Source: a virus. From it: a stretch of DNA of 43,621 nucleotides. Position 1 is the first letter of the stretch. The number at the start of each line of letters is the position of its first letter. The position numbers and the translations under genes were made by a program. Below the pieces are notes generated by a model. That model was not told the origin of the DNA. It worked only from the letters and a program-made list of their open reading frames with translations, and made no database searches. Positions 37,003 through 43,621 of the stretch are shown here, piece after piece. The stretch covers positions 1 through 43,621 of the IMG/VR virus record IMGVR_UViG_3300005827_000187; one strand, given 5' to 3'.

Positions 37003-38115
37003 ATGGCAGAACAAAGGCAAGAAATCGTAAAAGCAGAACCGCAAGAGGCATTTTCTGTTTACATCCGACGACCCGAAGTTATGGAGAAATTCGCGCTGGT
37101 CTTAGGCGGGAATGCTCAGGCGGTTCGGTATGTACAGAATGTTATCGTGGTTGTGGAGACCGCAGAACCAGGCGACTATAGCCTGCAAAACTGTTCATAT
37201 CGCAGTATCGTTCGGGCGGCCTTGCGAGCCGTTACAAATCAGGTGTCGGTTGATCCCATTGACCGCGAGGCCTACCTCGTTCCGCGCCGCGTAAAGCGGA
37301 TGGTGGATGGGCGGGAAACGAAAGTCCTGGAAGCATGTTTTCAGTTTCACTACCAGGAAATCGAGAATCGCGCCTGGCGGACAAATCGCTACTCTGTCAT
37401 CAACGTCAGCCCGATTTACGAGGGTACGGTAGTTATGGAAAATGTCTACACCGGACTGCATACTCTCGTTCTTGAAAACGGCCTACCGGTTGCCACTGAA
37501 AGCGCGGGCGCTCTGCGAAAGTGGAATGATAAGGACGGGAAAAAGCGTATCGGCTGGCTGGGATATTACCGAACGGTACGCGGGCGTGAAGCAACGGTCT
37601 ACATGACCATCGAAGACATTGAAGCGCAAGTCCCGAATCGTGGAAGTTTCGGCTGGAAAGATTGGCGTGAAAAGATGGAACGCAAAACCGTTTTGCTGGC
37701 CTTGCTGCGTAAGGCCGATTTGAAATCCATCGAAATGACGGCGGTCAGGGAAGCATTGCAAAACATTGACAACGCCGAGACAGATGACGCTGATGGCGGC
37801 CCCGACCTGGGCGCGCTGGAAACGCTCGAAGGACACGCCGAAGAAATCCCCAGCACGAAGCCCGCCGCGCAAAGCGCAGCAGATGAAGCCAAGGCGCAGC
37901 AAGATTTTAACGAGCGCGTGGCGTATGACGAAGCGGGGGACATTGTTACTCCGGCGGGTAAACGCTTGAGCGAAAAATCAGACGAAGATTTGCGCATCAT
38001 TGCTAAGCGCAAAGACGCCAGCGAGGAAATCAGGAAAGCCGCTCAAATCCGCCTGGATTACAAGGCCAAACTCGCAAAGCAAGATGAAGAAAATCTCAAA
38101 GGAATAGGGTTCTAA
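37003..38115 (+). CDS. recT: RecT-family single-strand annealing recombinase
   Basis: 370 residues. NQVSVDPIDREAYLVPRRVK, FHYQEIENRAWRTNRYSVIN and the later YTMIEDIEAQ-type region match the RecT/Redbeta-like family, which anneals complementary single strands for phage recombination and replication restart. The C-terminal third is acidic and Ala-rich (ADEAKAQQDFNERVAYDEAG), likely an interaction tail with SSB or a partner nuclease. No exonuclease gene is adjacent. Ribosome site AGGAGATATAAG. Confidence 0.85.
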   Translation: MAEQRQEIVKAEPQEAFSVYIRRPEVMEKFALVLGGNAQAVRYVQNVIVVVETAEPGDYSLQNCSYRSIVRAALRAVTNQVSVDPIDREAYLVPRRVKRMVDGRETKVLEACFQFHYQEIENRAWRTNRYSVINVSPIYEGTVVMENVYTGLHTLVLENGLPVATESAGALRKWNDKDGKKRIGWLGYYRTVRGREATVYMTIEDIEAQVPNRGSFGWKDWREKMERKTVLLALLRKADLKSIEMTAVREALQNIDNAETDDADGGPDLGALETLEGHAEEIPSTKPAAQSAADEAKAQQDFNERVAYDEAGDIVTPAGKRLSEKSDEDLRIIAKRKDASEEIRKAAQIRLDYKAKLAKQDEENLKGIGF

Positions 38116-38505
38116 ATGTACCAGACAATTATTATCGCAGGTAACGTCGGCAAAGACCCGGTGATGAAATATACCCCCACCGGGCAGCCCGTGACAACTT
38201 TCAGCGTTGCGGTCAATCGCCAGTACACGAAGGGCGACCAGAAGGTAAAAGAGACGTCCTGGTTCCGCGTGGAAACGTGGGGAAAACTCGCGGAAGTCTG
38301 CAATACCTACGTCCACAAGGGTGACAAGGTACTCGTTGAAGGCCGTCTGATTTGCGACCCTGCGACGGGAGGCCCTCGGGCGTACGCGAAAAAAGACGGC
38401 ACGCCCGCTGCTGGTTTTGAAGTCAACGCCAGCACCGTTACTTTCCTGGGCAGCAAGTCGGACAATACGCAATCCGACGCGCAGGCCGAAGGCGACCCCT
38501 TCTAA
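38116..38505 (+). CDS. ssb: Single-stranded DNA-binding protein
   Basis: 129 residues, OB fold: MYQTIIIAGNVGKDPVMKYT, VTTFSVAVNRQYTKG, ETSWFRVETWGKLAEVCNTY, VLVEGRLICDP. C-terminus acidic and ends GDPF, close to the DDIPF tip that recruits partners. Starts directly after recT, and binds the same substrate. Confidence 0.95.
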   Translation: MYQTIIIAGNVGKDPVMKYTPTGQPVTTFSVAVNRQYTKGDQKVKETSWFRVETWGKLAEVCNTYVHKGDKVLVEGRLICDPATGGPRAYAKKDGTPAAGFEVNASTVTFLGSKSDNTQSDAQAEGDPF

Positions 38506-38558
38506 TCCACAACCAACCGAGCCGGCGCGGTCATACCCCGGCAATGGAGATAACGAAG

Positions 38559-39215
38559 ATGGACGAAATTATTAAAAAACTCGACACCCTTGCCGAATAT
38601 CACAGCCAGAAAGACAGTATCGAAGCAAAAAAGCGGGCGCTTCTGGAAGAAGTGAAAGTGCCTGATGAAGTTCTGGAAGTCCAACGCAAGGCGCAAGAAA
38701 AGCAATTGCAGGCCGAGAAGCACGCAAAATACATGGCAGAAACTTTACGTATGGAGTGCGACGATAAACTGCGGGCTATTGTGGTTCCCGACGAGGTCAA
38801 GGCGCTCTTGATGGAAATCGACCATCAGCGCGGCCTGGTACTGACGTACCAGCGCGAAAAGGAATCTGACTATCAAAAGAGACTCGCTGAAATACGCGCC
38901 GAAATATATGACGAAACGCAAGCCAAGACAGCGCAGGTCTACTCCGAATTGGCCGCCCGCAAGCGCGAGATTGAAGCGGAGTTCGTCGGCCAACAAAACG
39001 CCGTTGACGAAAATATTAAGGCGCTGGAAGCCGAAATCAAGGCGGCGACCAAAGCCGAAGGGAAAACCGTCAAGGGCAAGTTTTTCACCGCCGTCTATGT
39101 CAAAGGCCGCGTCACCTGGAATACCGACATGCTAGACGGGATGATTACCGTCATCCCGCAACTTGGTAAGGCTCGCAAAGAAGGCGAGCCGAGCATTACT
39201 TTACGCCGCGCATAA
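38559..39215 (+). CDS. Gam-like coiled-coil protein, 218 aa
   Basis: Long coiled coil (residues 1-170), then a conserved small domain: GKTVKGKFFTAVYVKGRVTW, NTDMLDGMITVIPQLGK, EGEPSITLRRA. This C-terminal signature occurs in phage proteins annotated as host-nuclease inhibitor Gam-like or RecT-associated. Position after recT-ssb agrees. Start moved to the ATG after GGAGATAACGAAG. Confidence 0.65.
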   Translation: MDEIIKKLDTLAEYHSQKDSIEAKKRALLEEVKVPDEVLEVQRKAQEKQLQAEKHAKYMAETLRMECDDKLRAIVVPDEVKALLMEIDHQRGLVLTYQREKESDYQKRLAEIRAEIYDETQAKTAQVYSELAARKREIEAEFVGQQNAVDENIKALEAEIKAATKAEGKTVKGKFFTAVYVKGRVTWNTDMLDGMITVIPQLGKARKEGEPSITLRRA

Positions 39216-39224
39216 ACATCACGT

Positions 39225-39240
39225 CGGGGCGTTTACCCCG
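39225..39240 (+). other. Intercistronic hairpin
   Basis: CGGGG-cgttta-CCCCG, just before the ribosome site of the next gene. Two similar hairpins occur at 39535 and 40714. Confidence 0.45.
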
Positions 39241-39264
39241 GCGAAAATCAAAAGGAGAATACCG

Positions 39265-39522
39265 ATGGGAGAAAAAGTAATTACGCACTATTGGGACGTG
39301 GTTAACCTAACGAATCCTTACGGGGTTACTTGGCTTTGCGCCGATGGGTCTATCGTCTACGGAAGCGCATGGCACGGCGAAATCCCAGCGCAAGAAGACT
39401 TGCACCCATGCTCACATCAACCCGAGGTAATTCACGGCGTAGACCCAGAGAATCCAAAAGAACCGATGGATTTTGGTTCATGGCGTCCGGTTTCCGAGTG
39501 GTTAGCGTGGGTTCAGAAGTAA
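39265..39522 (+). CDS. Hypothetical protein, 85 aa
   Basis: Trp/His-rich (VITHYWDVVNLTNPYGVTWL, YGSAWHGEIPAQEDLHPC). No family recognised. Start chosen after AAAAGGAGAAT; the upstream in-frame start lies inside the previous gene. Confidence 0.6.
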   Translation: MGEKVITHYWDVVNLTNPYGVTWLCADGSIVYGSAWHGEIPAQEDLHPCSHQPEVIHGVDPENPKEPMDFGSWRPVSEWLAWVQK

Positions 39523-39534
39523 CCCAACATCACG

Positions 39535-39560
39535 CCGGGGCGGCTGTGACACCGCCCCGG
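39535..39560 (+). other. Intercistronic hairpin
   Basis: CCGGGGCGG (39535-39543) pairs perfectly with CCGCCCCGG (39552-39560), just before ATGGAGAATG. Confidence 0.55.
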
Positions 39561-39579
39561 TAAAATGGAGAATGCAGAT

Positions 39580-39765
39580 ATGAAAAACCTTGTAATAATC
39601 GAAGAGGTAACGCAGTACACCGTAATTCAGAACAATGGCCTTCTGGCCAGTAAAGAAATGTTCCCTGGCGCAAAAAAAGGCCAGACGTGGGAAGTAGAAA
39701 CCGAGAGCGAAGAGACGTTTAACGGCAGGCTGATTGTCAGCGCGAAACTCGTAAAGGATGTATAG
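39580..39765 (+). CDS. Hypothetical protein, 61 aa
   Basis: Beta-rich (KNLVIIEEVTQYTVIQNNGL; GQTWEVETESEETFNGRLIV), a small barrel. Start moved from 39565 to the ATG placed correctly after GGAG. Unknown function. Confidence 0.6.
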   Translation: MKNLVIIEEVTQYTVIQNNGLLASKEMFPGAKKGQTWEVETESEETFNGRLIVSAKLVKDV

Positions 39766-39767
39766 CC

Positions 39768-40082
39768 ATGCAACCAAACGCACTCGATGACCCCCGCAAG
39801 CCCGGCGAAACGACCGAATCGGAGCGCAATGAATTTCTCGAAAATCAACTGCGCATTGCCCGGATTGACCGCATCGCAGATTATGCCAATACGCGAAATC
39901 TCAATGAGCGCCTGGAAAAGGCGCTTGACGAACTGACGACAGCCCGCGCCGCCCTGGCGGATGCACTCAATGAAAATAAAGCCCAAGCCGACCGCATCGA
40001 AGAATTAACCGCCGACAGAGACAGTGAGGCGCGCTGGGCTGATATGTACGCAAGGCAGGCGAGCGGAGCGGATGCGCCATGA
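39768..40082 (+). CDS. Coiled-coil protein, 104 aa
   Basis: RNEFLENQLRIARIDRIADY and later ALDELTTARAALADALNENK form a coiled coil. Coupled to the next gene by ATGA. No family recognised. Confidence 0.6.
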   Translation: MQPNALDDPRKPGETTESERNEFLENQLRIARIDRIADYANTRNLNERLEKALDELTTARAALADALNENKAQADRIEELTADRDSEARWADMYARQASGADAP

Positions 40083-40357
40083 CCCGATATTACCTTGATT
40101 TTACCCCCGGTGAAATGACGAAAATCGAAAGCGTCGTCAAAGCCGTGTGCGGCGGGTTGCCGGTCAGGCCGGGAAGTGTCATTGAAACGTATGTAAAAAT
40201 CATGCTTGACCGCCGCCCAAATCTACATAAAGAAGTGGCAGACGCCGCGCAGTTGAGTTACTATGAAATGTTTCTTGGCGGTAAGATTTTGCCCCCCCTG
40301 TGCAATTGCAGTCGATGCGCCTCTGCAAGGATTTATTATGGCCCCGCCCAGGATTGA
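40079..40357 (+). CDS. Hypothetical protein, 92 aa
   Basis: TPGEMTKIESVVKAVCGGLP and a C-terminal CNCSRC, possibly metal-binding. The 3' end overlaps the next gene by 20 bases. Confidence 0.6.
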   Translation: MTRYYLDFTPGEMTKIESVVKAVCGGLPVRPGSVIETYVKIMLDRRPNLHKEVADAAQLSYYEMFLGGKILPPLCNCSRCASARIYYGPAQD

Positions 40358-40535
40358 CCTCACCCCGCTCGTCAACGAACTGCGCAAGCGCGAAATGACA
40401 CGCAAAGATATTGCCGCCTTTCTCGGCGTCAAGCCCAGGCAGGCGGATACCAGAATCGCCATGCTAAAAAATGACCCGCGCTTCGCCCACGCGAACGAAA
40501 GCGACAGGACGCGGTGGTATTGGATGGAGTATTGA
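40338..40535 (+). CDS. Helix-turn-helix protein, 65 aa
   Basis: LRKREMTRKDIAAFLGVKPR, then QADTRIAMLKND, is a clear helix-turn-helix. AAGGATTT precedes the ATG at 40338; the frame upstream overlaps the previous gene. Probably a small regulator. Confidence 0.65.
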   Translation: MAPPRIDLTPLVNELRKREMTRKDIAAFLGVKPRQADTRIAMLKNDPRFAHANESDRTRWYWMEY

Positions 40536-40536
40536 C

Positions 40537-40698
40537 ATGACAAAACAAGAAGCCGATGCCTTGCAAGGTCGCCACGTCGTGAACAAAAAGAGTGGCATAG
40601 ATTACACCGTAACAGATGTTCTCGATACTCAGTTCATGCTTGACAGGTGGATGTTTGTGGACATAAACTTATTCTGGATTTATTGGGAACTCGCCTGA
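40537..40698 (+). CDS. Hypothetical protein, 53 aa
   Basis: QEADALQGRHVVNKKSGIDY then YTVTDVLDTQFMLDRWMFVD, a small alpha/beta protein. Start at the ATG right after the previous stop; the ribosome site GGATGGAG lies in the upstream gene. Confidence 0.55.
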   Translation: MTKQEADALQGRHVVNKKSGIDYTVTDVLDTQFMLDRWMFVDINLFWIYWELA

Positions 40699-40713
40699 TA
40701 CAATCCCCCCTAT

Positions 40714-40746
40714 CCCGCGCCGTGAAGCCCAGCCGAGCGGCGCGGG
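40714..40746 (+). other. Intercistronic hairpin overlapping repeat copy 1
   Basis: CCCGCGCCG (40714-40722) pairs perfectly with CGGCGCGGG (40738-40746), ahead of ATGGAGATGAG. Confidence 0.5.
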
Positions 40747-40770
40747 GTGAAATGGAGATGAGACAATGAG
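40728..40770 (+). repeat. 43-bp direct repeat, copy 1
   Basis: Begins CCCAGCCGAGCGGCGCGGG and ends GAGACAATGAG. The second copy is at 41316-41358. The copies share the first 19 bases and the last 14 exactly and differ in the centre. They bracket the methyltransferase-like gene. Confidence 0.8.
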
Positions 40771-41338
40771 AGTGCTAATCGCGTGTGAGTATAGTGGTAT
40801 CGTTCGGTCAGCGTTCGTGGCTCTCGGTCACAATGCCTGGTCGTGCGATTTACTGCCCACAGAAATACCAGGTCAGCATTATCAAGGCGATGTGCGCGAC
40901 CTGCTCAAGGAGCAATGGGATTTGATGATTGCCCACCCGCCCTGTACGCATCTGGCAGTCAGCGGAGCGCGTTATTTTTACCGCAAGCAAGCCGAGCAAG
41001 CCGAAGCATTGGAGTTCGTTCGCTTGCTCATGGGTGCGCCGATTGAACATATCGCAATTGAAAATCCAATCAGCGTTATTTCATCCCGCATCCGCAAGCC
41101 AGACCAAATCATTCAGCCCTGGCAGTTCGGGCATGGTGAAACGAAAGCGACTTGCTTGTGGTTGAAAAACTTGCCAAAGTTGCAACCATCAAATATTGTT
41201 GAAGGCAGGGAACAGCGTATCCATAAAATGCCTCCGTCGCCCGAAAGATGGAAAGAGCGTTCACGCACATTCCAGGGTATTGCAAACGCAATGGCGGAGC
41301 AATGGGGTGGTTTTTCCCAGCCGAGCGGCGCGGGATAA
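40766..41338 (+). CDS. C5-cytosine methyltransferase-like protein, 190 aa
   Basis: MRVLIACEYSGIVRSAFVAL is the SAM-binding motif of C5-methyltransferases, followed by WSCDLLP, then IAHPPCTHLAVSG, which carries the catalytic PC motif (about 57-60), and IENPISVISS (ENP motif). 190 residues is far shorter than a full enzyme: the target-recognition domain is absent. Phages carry such mini versions whose activity is unknown. Its last codons (FSQPSGAG) are encoded in the second direct repeat. Confidence 0.75.
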   Translation: MRVLIACEYSGIVRSAFVALGHNAWSCDLLPTEIPGQHYQGDVRDLLKEQWDLMIAHPPCTHLAVSGARYFYRKQAEQAEALEFVRLLMGAPIEHIAIENPISVISSRIRKPDQIIQPWQFGHGETKATCLWLKNLPKLQPSNIVEGREQRIHKMPPSPERWKERSRTFQGIANAMAEQWGGFSQPSGAG

Positions 41339-41358
41339 TTGGAGAATGAGACAATGAG
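41316..41358 (+). repeat. 43-bp direct repeat, copy 2
   Basis: See copy 1 (40728-40770). This copy spans the end of the methyltransferase-like gene and the ribosome site and start of the next gene. Confidence 0.8.
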
Positions 41359-41542
41359 TAAAGCAGAATGTTATCGCTGTGGGCAGGTCGTGAATCTTGT
41401 GCCTGTTCCGGGCGCTCCTGGCATGACGCGGTTCGGAAAACATCTTCACAATGGGAAACTTTGCGAAGGGTACAAAATCTCTTTGAGAGTTTCAAAAGCA
41501 CAGCAACGGCAGGCGAAAACAGGAAGCGCGGCGAAACCATGA
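41354..41542 (+). CDS. Zinc-binding small protein, 62 aa
   Basis: CYRCGQVV (5-12), then HLHNGKLCEG, a likely Cys/His metal site. Start in repeat copy 2 after GGAGAATGAGACA. Basic tail. Function unknown. Confidence 0.6.
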   Translation: MSKAECYRCGQVVNLVPVPGAPGMTRFGKHLHNGKLCEGYKISLRVSKAQQRQAKTGSAAKP

Positions 41543-41787
41543 GCAAAGCCAGCAAGAAAATAAAGCAGTCAGGCGCGAGGCGTGGCATTCGTTGGCGCGC
41601 AGAACTGGCGAAGTATTTCAGACTCCTTGACGAAATCGGCGCGGAACAAGCCTATGCCCTCCGCCGCTTTTGCCCGGTTCATAAAGTCGAAGTCGAGAAT
41701 CGCGGCGGCTGGTATCATTGCCATATCTGCGGATGCGCGGTGGATGCTGTGGACGCGGACGGCGTTTACCGGGAGGAGGAAGGGTGA
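41539..41787 (+). CDS. Zinc-ribbon protein, 82 aa
   Basis: Basic N-terminus (SKKIKQSGARRGIRWRAEL-like) and a ribbon: CPVHK (about 44), then CHICGC (about 60). ATGA overlap with the gene before. Possibly nucleic-acid binding. Confidence 0.6.
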   Translation: MSKASKKIKQSGARRGIRWRAELAKYFRLLDEIGAEQAYALRRFCPVHKVEVENRGGWYHCHICGCAVDAVDADGVYREEEG

Positions 41788-41819
41788 AAATCACCCCGCC
41801 GCAAAAGGCAGAATAGCTG

Positions 41820-41825
41820 TATAAT
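41820..41825 (+). promoter_or_regulatory. Promoter (-10) of the pseudoknotted RNA
   Basis: TATAAT, perfect, with TG directly before it and no good -35. The start would be near 41832. Confidence 0.55.
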
Positions 41826-41831
41826 AGAGAC

Positions 41832-41985
41832 GTGGAAGTGATGAGCCACGCGCAGAAAATCTTAGCAAAGCAAAATGTACCCGTTTGTCGTTTTATCAGT
41901 GGTTTTTGGTAAAGGCGGATTCATCACCCGCAGAGTCTTTGCTAAGAGCCAGAAACCACTGATAAGCCTGCAAGCGGGTTTTTTG
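41832..41985 (+). ncRNA. Candidate structured RNA with nested and interleaved helices
   Basis: No reading frame. H1 CGTGG (41831-41835)/CCACG (41846-41850). Its loop GTGATGA (41838-41844) pairs with TCATCAC (41921-41927). S1 CTTAGCAAAG (41861-41870)/CTTTGCTAAG (41937-41946). S4 ACCCGTTTG (41879-41887)/CAAGCGGGT (41971-41979). S2, 18 pairs with two G-U, 41892-41909/41949-41966. S2 nests inside S4, whereas S1 and the H1 loop pair with the apical loop of S2, making two pseudoknots. A T tract follows S4. Not a class I recognise. Confidence 0.75.
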
Positions 41986-42006
41986 TTTTAACGAGGAGCG
42001 CAAGCC

Positions 42007-42228
42007 ATGAAATATACATATCGCAGTATGATGGATAAGAAAATTCATTACACCACCCGCATCTTTTCTGGATGGCAACGCGGCGGAATACTTAACGCCT
42101 GGGGAGCCATTTTCGCGAGCAAGGGCGGTGGGCACTGGATACCTGAATACCTGCTCACGAAAGAGACGCTGGCCGCCATTACGCCAAAACCTTACGACCC
42201 GGCAGCGCGGGAGGAGGCGGAATCATGA
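42007..42228 (+). CDS. Hypothetical protein, 73 aa
   Basis: YRSMMDKKIHYTTRIFSGWQ, then GGHWIPEYLLTKETLAAITP. No family recognised. Ribosome site ACGAGGAGCG. First gene after the structured RNA. Confidence 0.6.
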   Translation: MKYTYRSMMDKKIHYTTRIFSGWQRGGILNAWGAIFASKGGGHWIPEYLLTKETLAAITPKPYDPAAREEAES

Positions 42229-42422
42229 GCGCAATCCCCGGACGCATTGACTATGATACAGCCTGCGCAAGATGCGGGCAGCCCGTCGCAAAGAATAAGA
42301 GCGGCTACACCTGTTTCCAGTGTGGACATACGGTAACGGCGGTTATTCCGATGGAGCAAGCCAAGCACGTCGAAGAGAAGGCGGTACAAATGCCGCTGAT
42401 AAAACCAGGAAGGGCAGAATGA
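42225..42422 (+). CDS. Zinc-ribbon protein, 65 aa
   Basis: CARCGQPV (14-21) and CFQCGHTV (30-37), a perfect two-knuckle ribbon. Overlaps both neighbours by four bases. It precedes the replication initiator and may assist it. Confidence 0.7.
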   Translation: MSAIPGRIDYDTACARCGQPVAKNKSGYTCFQCGHTVTAVIPMEQAKHVEEKAVQMPLIKPGRAE

Positions 42423-43333
42423 GGACGCTATCCCCTGATATTTGGGACGATGAATGGTTTGGGCAACTTGACCCGATTGGAATGATAATCTGGGTTGGCC
42501 TGCTCACGCGGGTGGCAGATGACCAGGGCAGGCTTTTGGATAATCCGAACCTGATAAAGTCCCGCATCTTTCCTCTCGCCGAAAATCCCAGCGCCTACGA
42601 TGTAAGCAATACCCTGGCCTTTTTCATGGCGGATGGTAAACTGATTTCGTATCAGGCGGACGGGAAACACTACTTGCAATTTGCGAATTGGTGGAAGTAT
42701 CAGGCGTCGTCGCAGTGGATGGGCGCAAGCAAATATCCCGCTCCAGAAGGCTGGCAAGATTGCTACAACTATCACGGCAAGGGTAACGCGCTGGTTACGT
42801 CTCCGAACTGGAAAGATAGGGCGGGGGGATATTCCAAGATAGAAGACAAGATAGCACCCAAGATAGCCAGCGAGATTGTATACGATGTTAAAGATGATGT
42901 TAATGATAATGATAATAAAAAGAAGGGCGCTGCTGCTTTTCAATTCTCCCAGAACGCAAGCCACGCCGAAGCCGAGCGCGCCTTGCTTTCTGCGTCCGGG
43001 CTTCCTGCCCTGCCCGCCGGGGCTTTGTCTTTCCTGGATACGGTTTCTGGGTTGCTTACTCAGTATCCGCCAGACGCCGTAAAGGGTGCGCTATCAAAGG
43101 CCAAGATAAAATGGTGTCAGACAAAGCGCAAAGACGGCGGCGGTACTTACAGCGTTCTTAATTTCGCCTGGGTTGATTGGGCGATTGCGGACTTATCCGG
43201 GCAGGAAGTTGCCGCCCCGCAAAAGTCGGCTGTGATTTCCGAAAATCCCCCGCCCGCCCCCGATAAGAGCGTACCTATTCCGCCCGAACTCAAGGCAAAG
43301 ATGGCTAATCTATTTCAAGGCAAACCGCTATGA
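42419..43333 (+). CDS. Replication initiator protein, 304 aa
   Basis: N-terminus (LSPDIWDDEWFGQLDPIGMI, IWVGLLTRVADDQGRLLDNP) matches phage replication / winged-helix initiators of the DnaD-O-like kind. The middle is a short acidic and Lys-rich linker (DVNDNDNKKKGA), and the C-terminus (NFAWVDWAIADLSG) is a helical domain that would contact DnaB. dnaB follows with ATGA overlap. Start chosen at that overlap with the previous gene. The gene itself carries the iterons described next. Confidence 0.75.
   Translation: MRTLSPDIWDDEWFGQLDPIGMIIWVGLLTRVADDQGRLLDNPNLIKSRIFPLAENPSAYDVSNTLAFFMADGKLISYQADGKHYLQFANWWKYQASSQWMGASKYPAPEGWQDCYNYHGKGNALVTSPNWKDRAGGYSKIEDKIAPKIASEIVYDVKDDVNDNDNKKKGAAAFQFSQNASHAEAERALLSASGLPALPAGALSFLDTVSGLLTQYPPDAVKGALSKAKIKWCQTKRKDGGGTYSVLNFAWVDWAIADLSGQEVAAPQKSAVISENPPPAPDKSVPIPPELKAKMANLFQGKPL
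42835..42922 (+). other. Candidate replication origin (iterons and AT-rich element)
   Basis: CAAGATAG occurs at 42835, 42847 and 42859, exactly 12 bases apart, with a degenerate AAAGATAG at 42812. Straight after is an AT-rich tract (about 42873-42922) rich in GATGTTAA and AATGATAAT. Iterons plus an unwinding tract inside the initiator gene is the lambda O/ori design. Confidence 0.6.
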
Positions 43334-43621
43334 TGCCAGACGAACCGATTGCCTTTATTACGCCTCACAGCGCCGAAATCGAAGAAGCGCTTATTGGTAC
43401 ATTGCTTTATGCGCCGGAATGTTACCGGGAAGTTTCGCACCTTTCGGCCCCGTCATTTTATATCCATCGGAATCGCTTTGTCTGGCAGGCCATGACGCGC
43501 CTCGCAGAAAGACAGTCACCGGTTGACATACTGATACTCACTCAGGAACTAGCCGACATGGGCCGCCTGGAAGAAATCGGCGGGGCGGGGCGGTTAACTG
43601 AACTTATGAATAGCGGTTTGC
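43330..43621 (+). CDS. dnaB: DnaB helicase, N-terminal part (3' end cut by window)
   Basis: ITPHSAEIEEALIGTLLYAP, FYIHRNRFVWQAMTRLAERQ, PVDILILTQELADMGRLEEI and GGAGRLTELMNSG give the complete DnaB N-terminal domain. Ends at base 43621, one base into a codon. Continues at position 1 after about 29 missing bases. Start overlaps the initiator stop by ATGA; an ATG at 43333 is also in frame. Confidence 0.93.
   Translation, partial: MMPDEPIAFITPHSAEIEEALIGTLLYAPECYREVSHLSAPSFYIHRNRFVWQAMTRLAERQSPVDILILTQELADMGRLEEIGGAGRLTELMNSGL

Noticed and set aside
42812-42819. A fourth full iteron
   Set aside because: AAAGATAG differs at the first base and is 23, not 24, bases from the next unit, so it is only noted as degenerate.
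1-43621. CRISPR array, insertion sequence or integrase gene
   Set aside because: No regularly spaced repeats, no transposase and no tyrosine or serine recombinase motif were found on either strand.

Overview
The window is almost all of one tailed double-stranded DNA phage genome (siphovirus-like). The dnaB helicase gene is cut by the window ends: its N-terminal 97 codons are the last gene on the right and its C-terminal 328 residues are the first thing on the left, in compatible frames with about 29 bases missing. The map is therefore circular, or permuted, at roughly 43.65 kb. The host is not directly visible. One membrane protein has a PT/AT-rich extracellular linker of the kind common in Chloroflexota (Anaerolineae), so that is my weak guess. 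No integrase, no recognisable endolysin and no classical cI-type repressor were seen.

Layout. (1) 1-7117, plus strand: end of dnaB, a radical SAM protein, small zinc-ribbon and coiled-coil proteins, an integron-like cassette array (array A, 3.25-3.9 kb), a structured RNA plus a tRNA(CAT), and a membrane/coiled-coil pair. (2) 7118-15072: small and large terminase, portal, small genes with a MuF-like minor head protein, a promoter and small structured RNA, scaffold, decoration protein, major capsid protein. (3) 15121-30183: head-tail joining proteins, two paralogous tail-tube proteins, tail chaperones G and GT joined by a -1 frameshift at CCCAAAC, tape measure, a beta-class DNA methyltransferase, tail tip and fibre genes, and a secreted SGNH esterase, closed by a strong terminator. 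(4) 30229-36031, minus strand: a second integron-like cassette array (array B, four complete cassettes between 30.69 and 31.84 kb), then an endonuclease and many small membrane proteins. (5) 36062-43621, plus strand: divergent promoters, RecT recombinase, SSB, Gam-like coiled coil, small genes, a C5-methyltransferase-like gene between 43-bp direct repeats, a highly structured pseudoknotted RNA, a replication initiator with an iteron-type origin inside its gene, and the start of dnaB.

The most unusual system is the pair of integron-like arrays. Each starts at an attI-like site (TATAAAAC, 1-2 bases, then AGTTRGGYGC) that resembles the class 1 integron attI core. A promoter candidate lies just outside each. 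Short one-gene cassettes follow, each ending in an attC-like site with R''/R' boxes, long paired arms and the single extrahelical A expected on the gene strand. For all five complete cassettes the first seven bases are the exact reverse complement of the R'' box of that cassette's own attC, even where the two boxes inside one attC do not match. That is the expected trace of excision and insertion by an integron integrase. No integrase gene is present, so I infer that a host or co-resident integrase loads the phage.

Replication and recombination would be carried by the initiator (42419-43333), DnaB, RecT and SSB. Head genes, tail genes and the esterase form one long late operon with many 4-base ATGA overlaps, which suggests translational coupling. 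Three separate small-RNA loci (3.97, 12.41 and 41.83 kb) have similar TATAAT promoters with ACGT near the predicted start.
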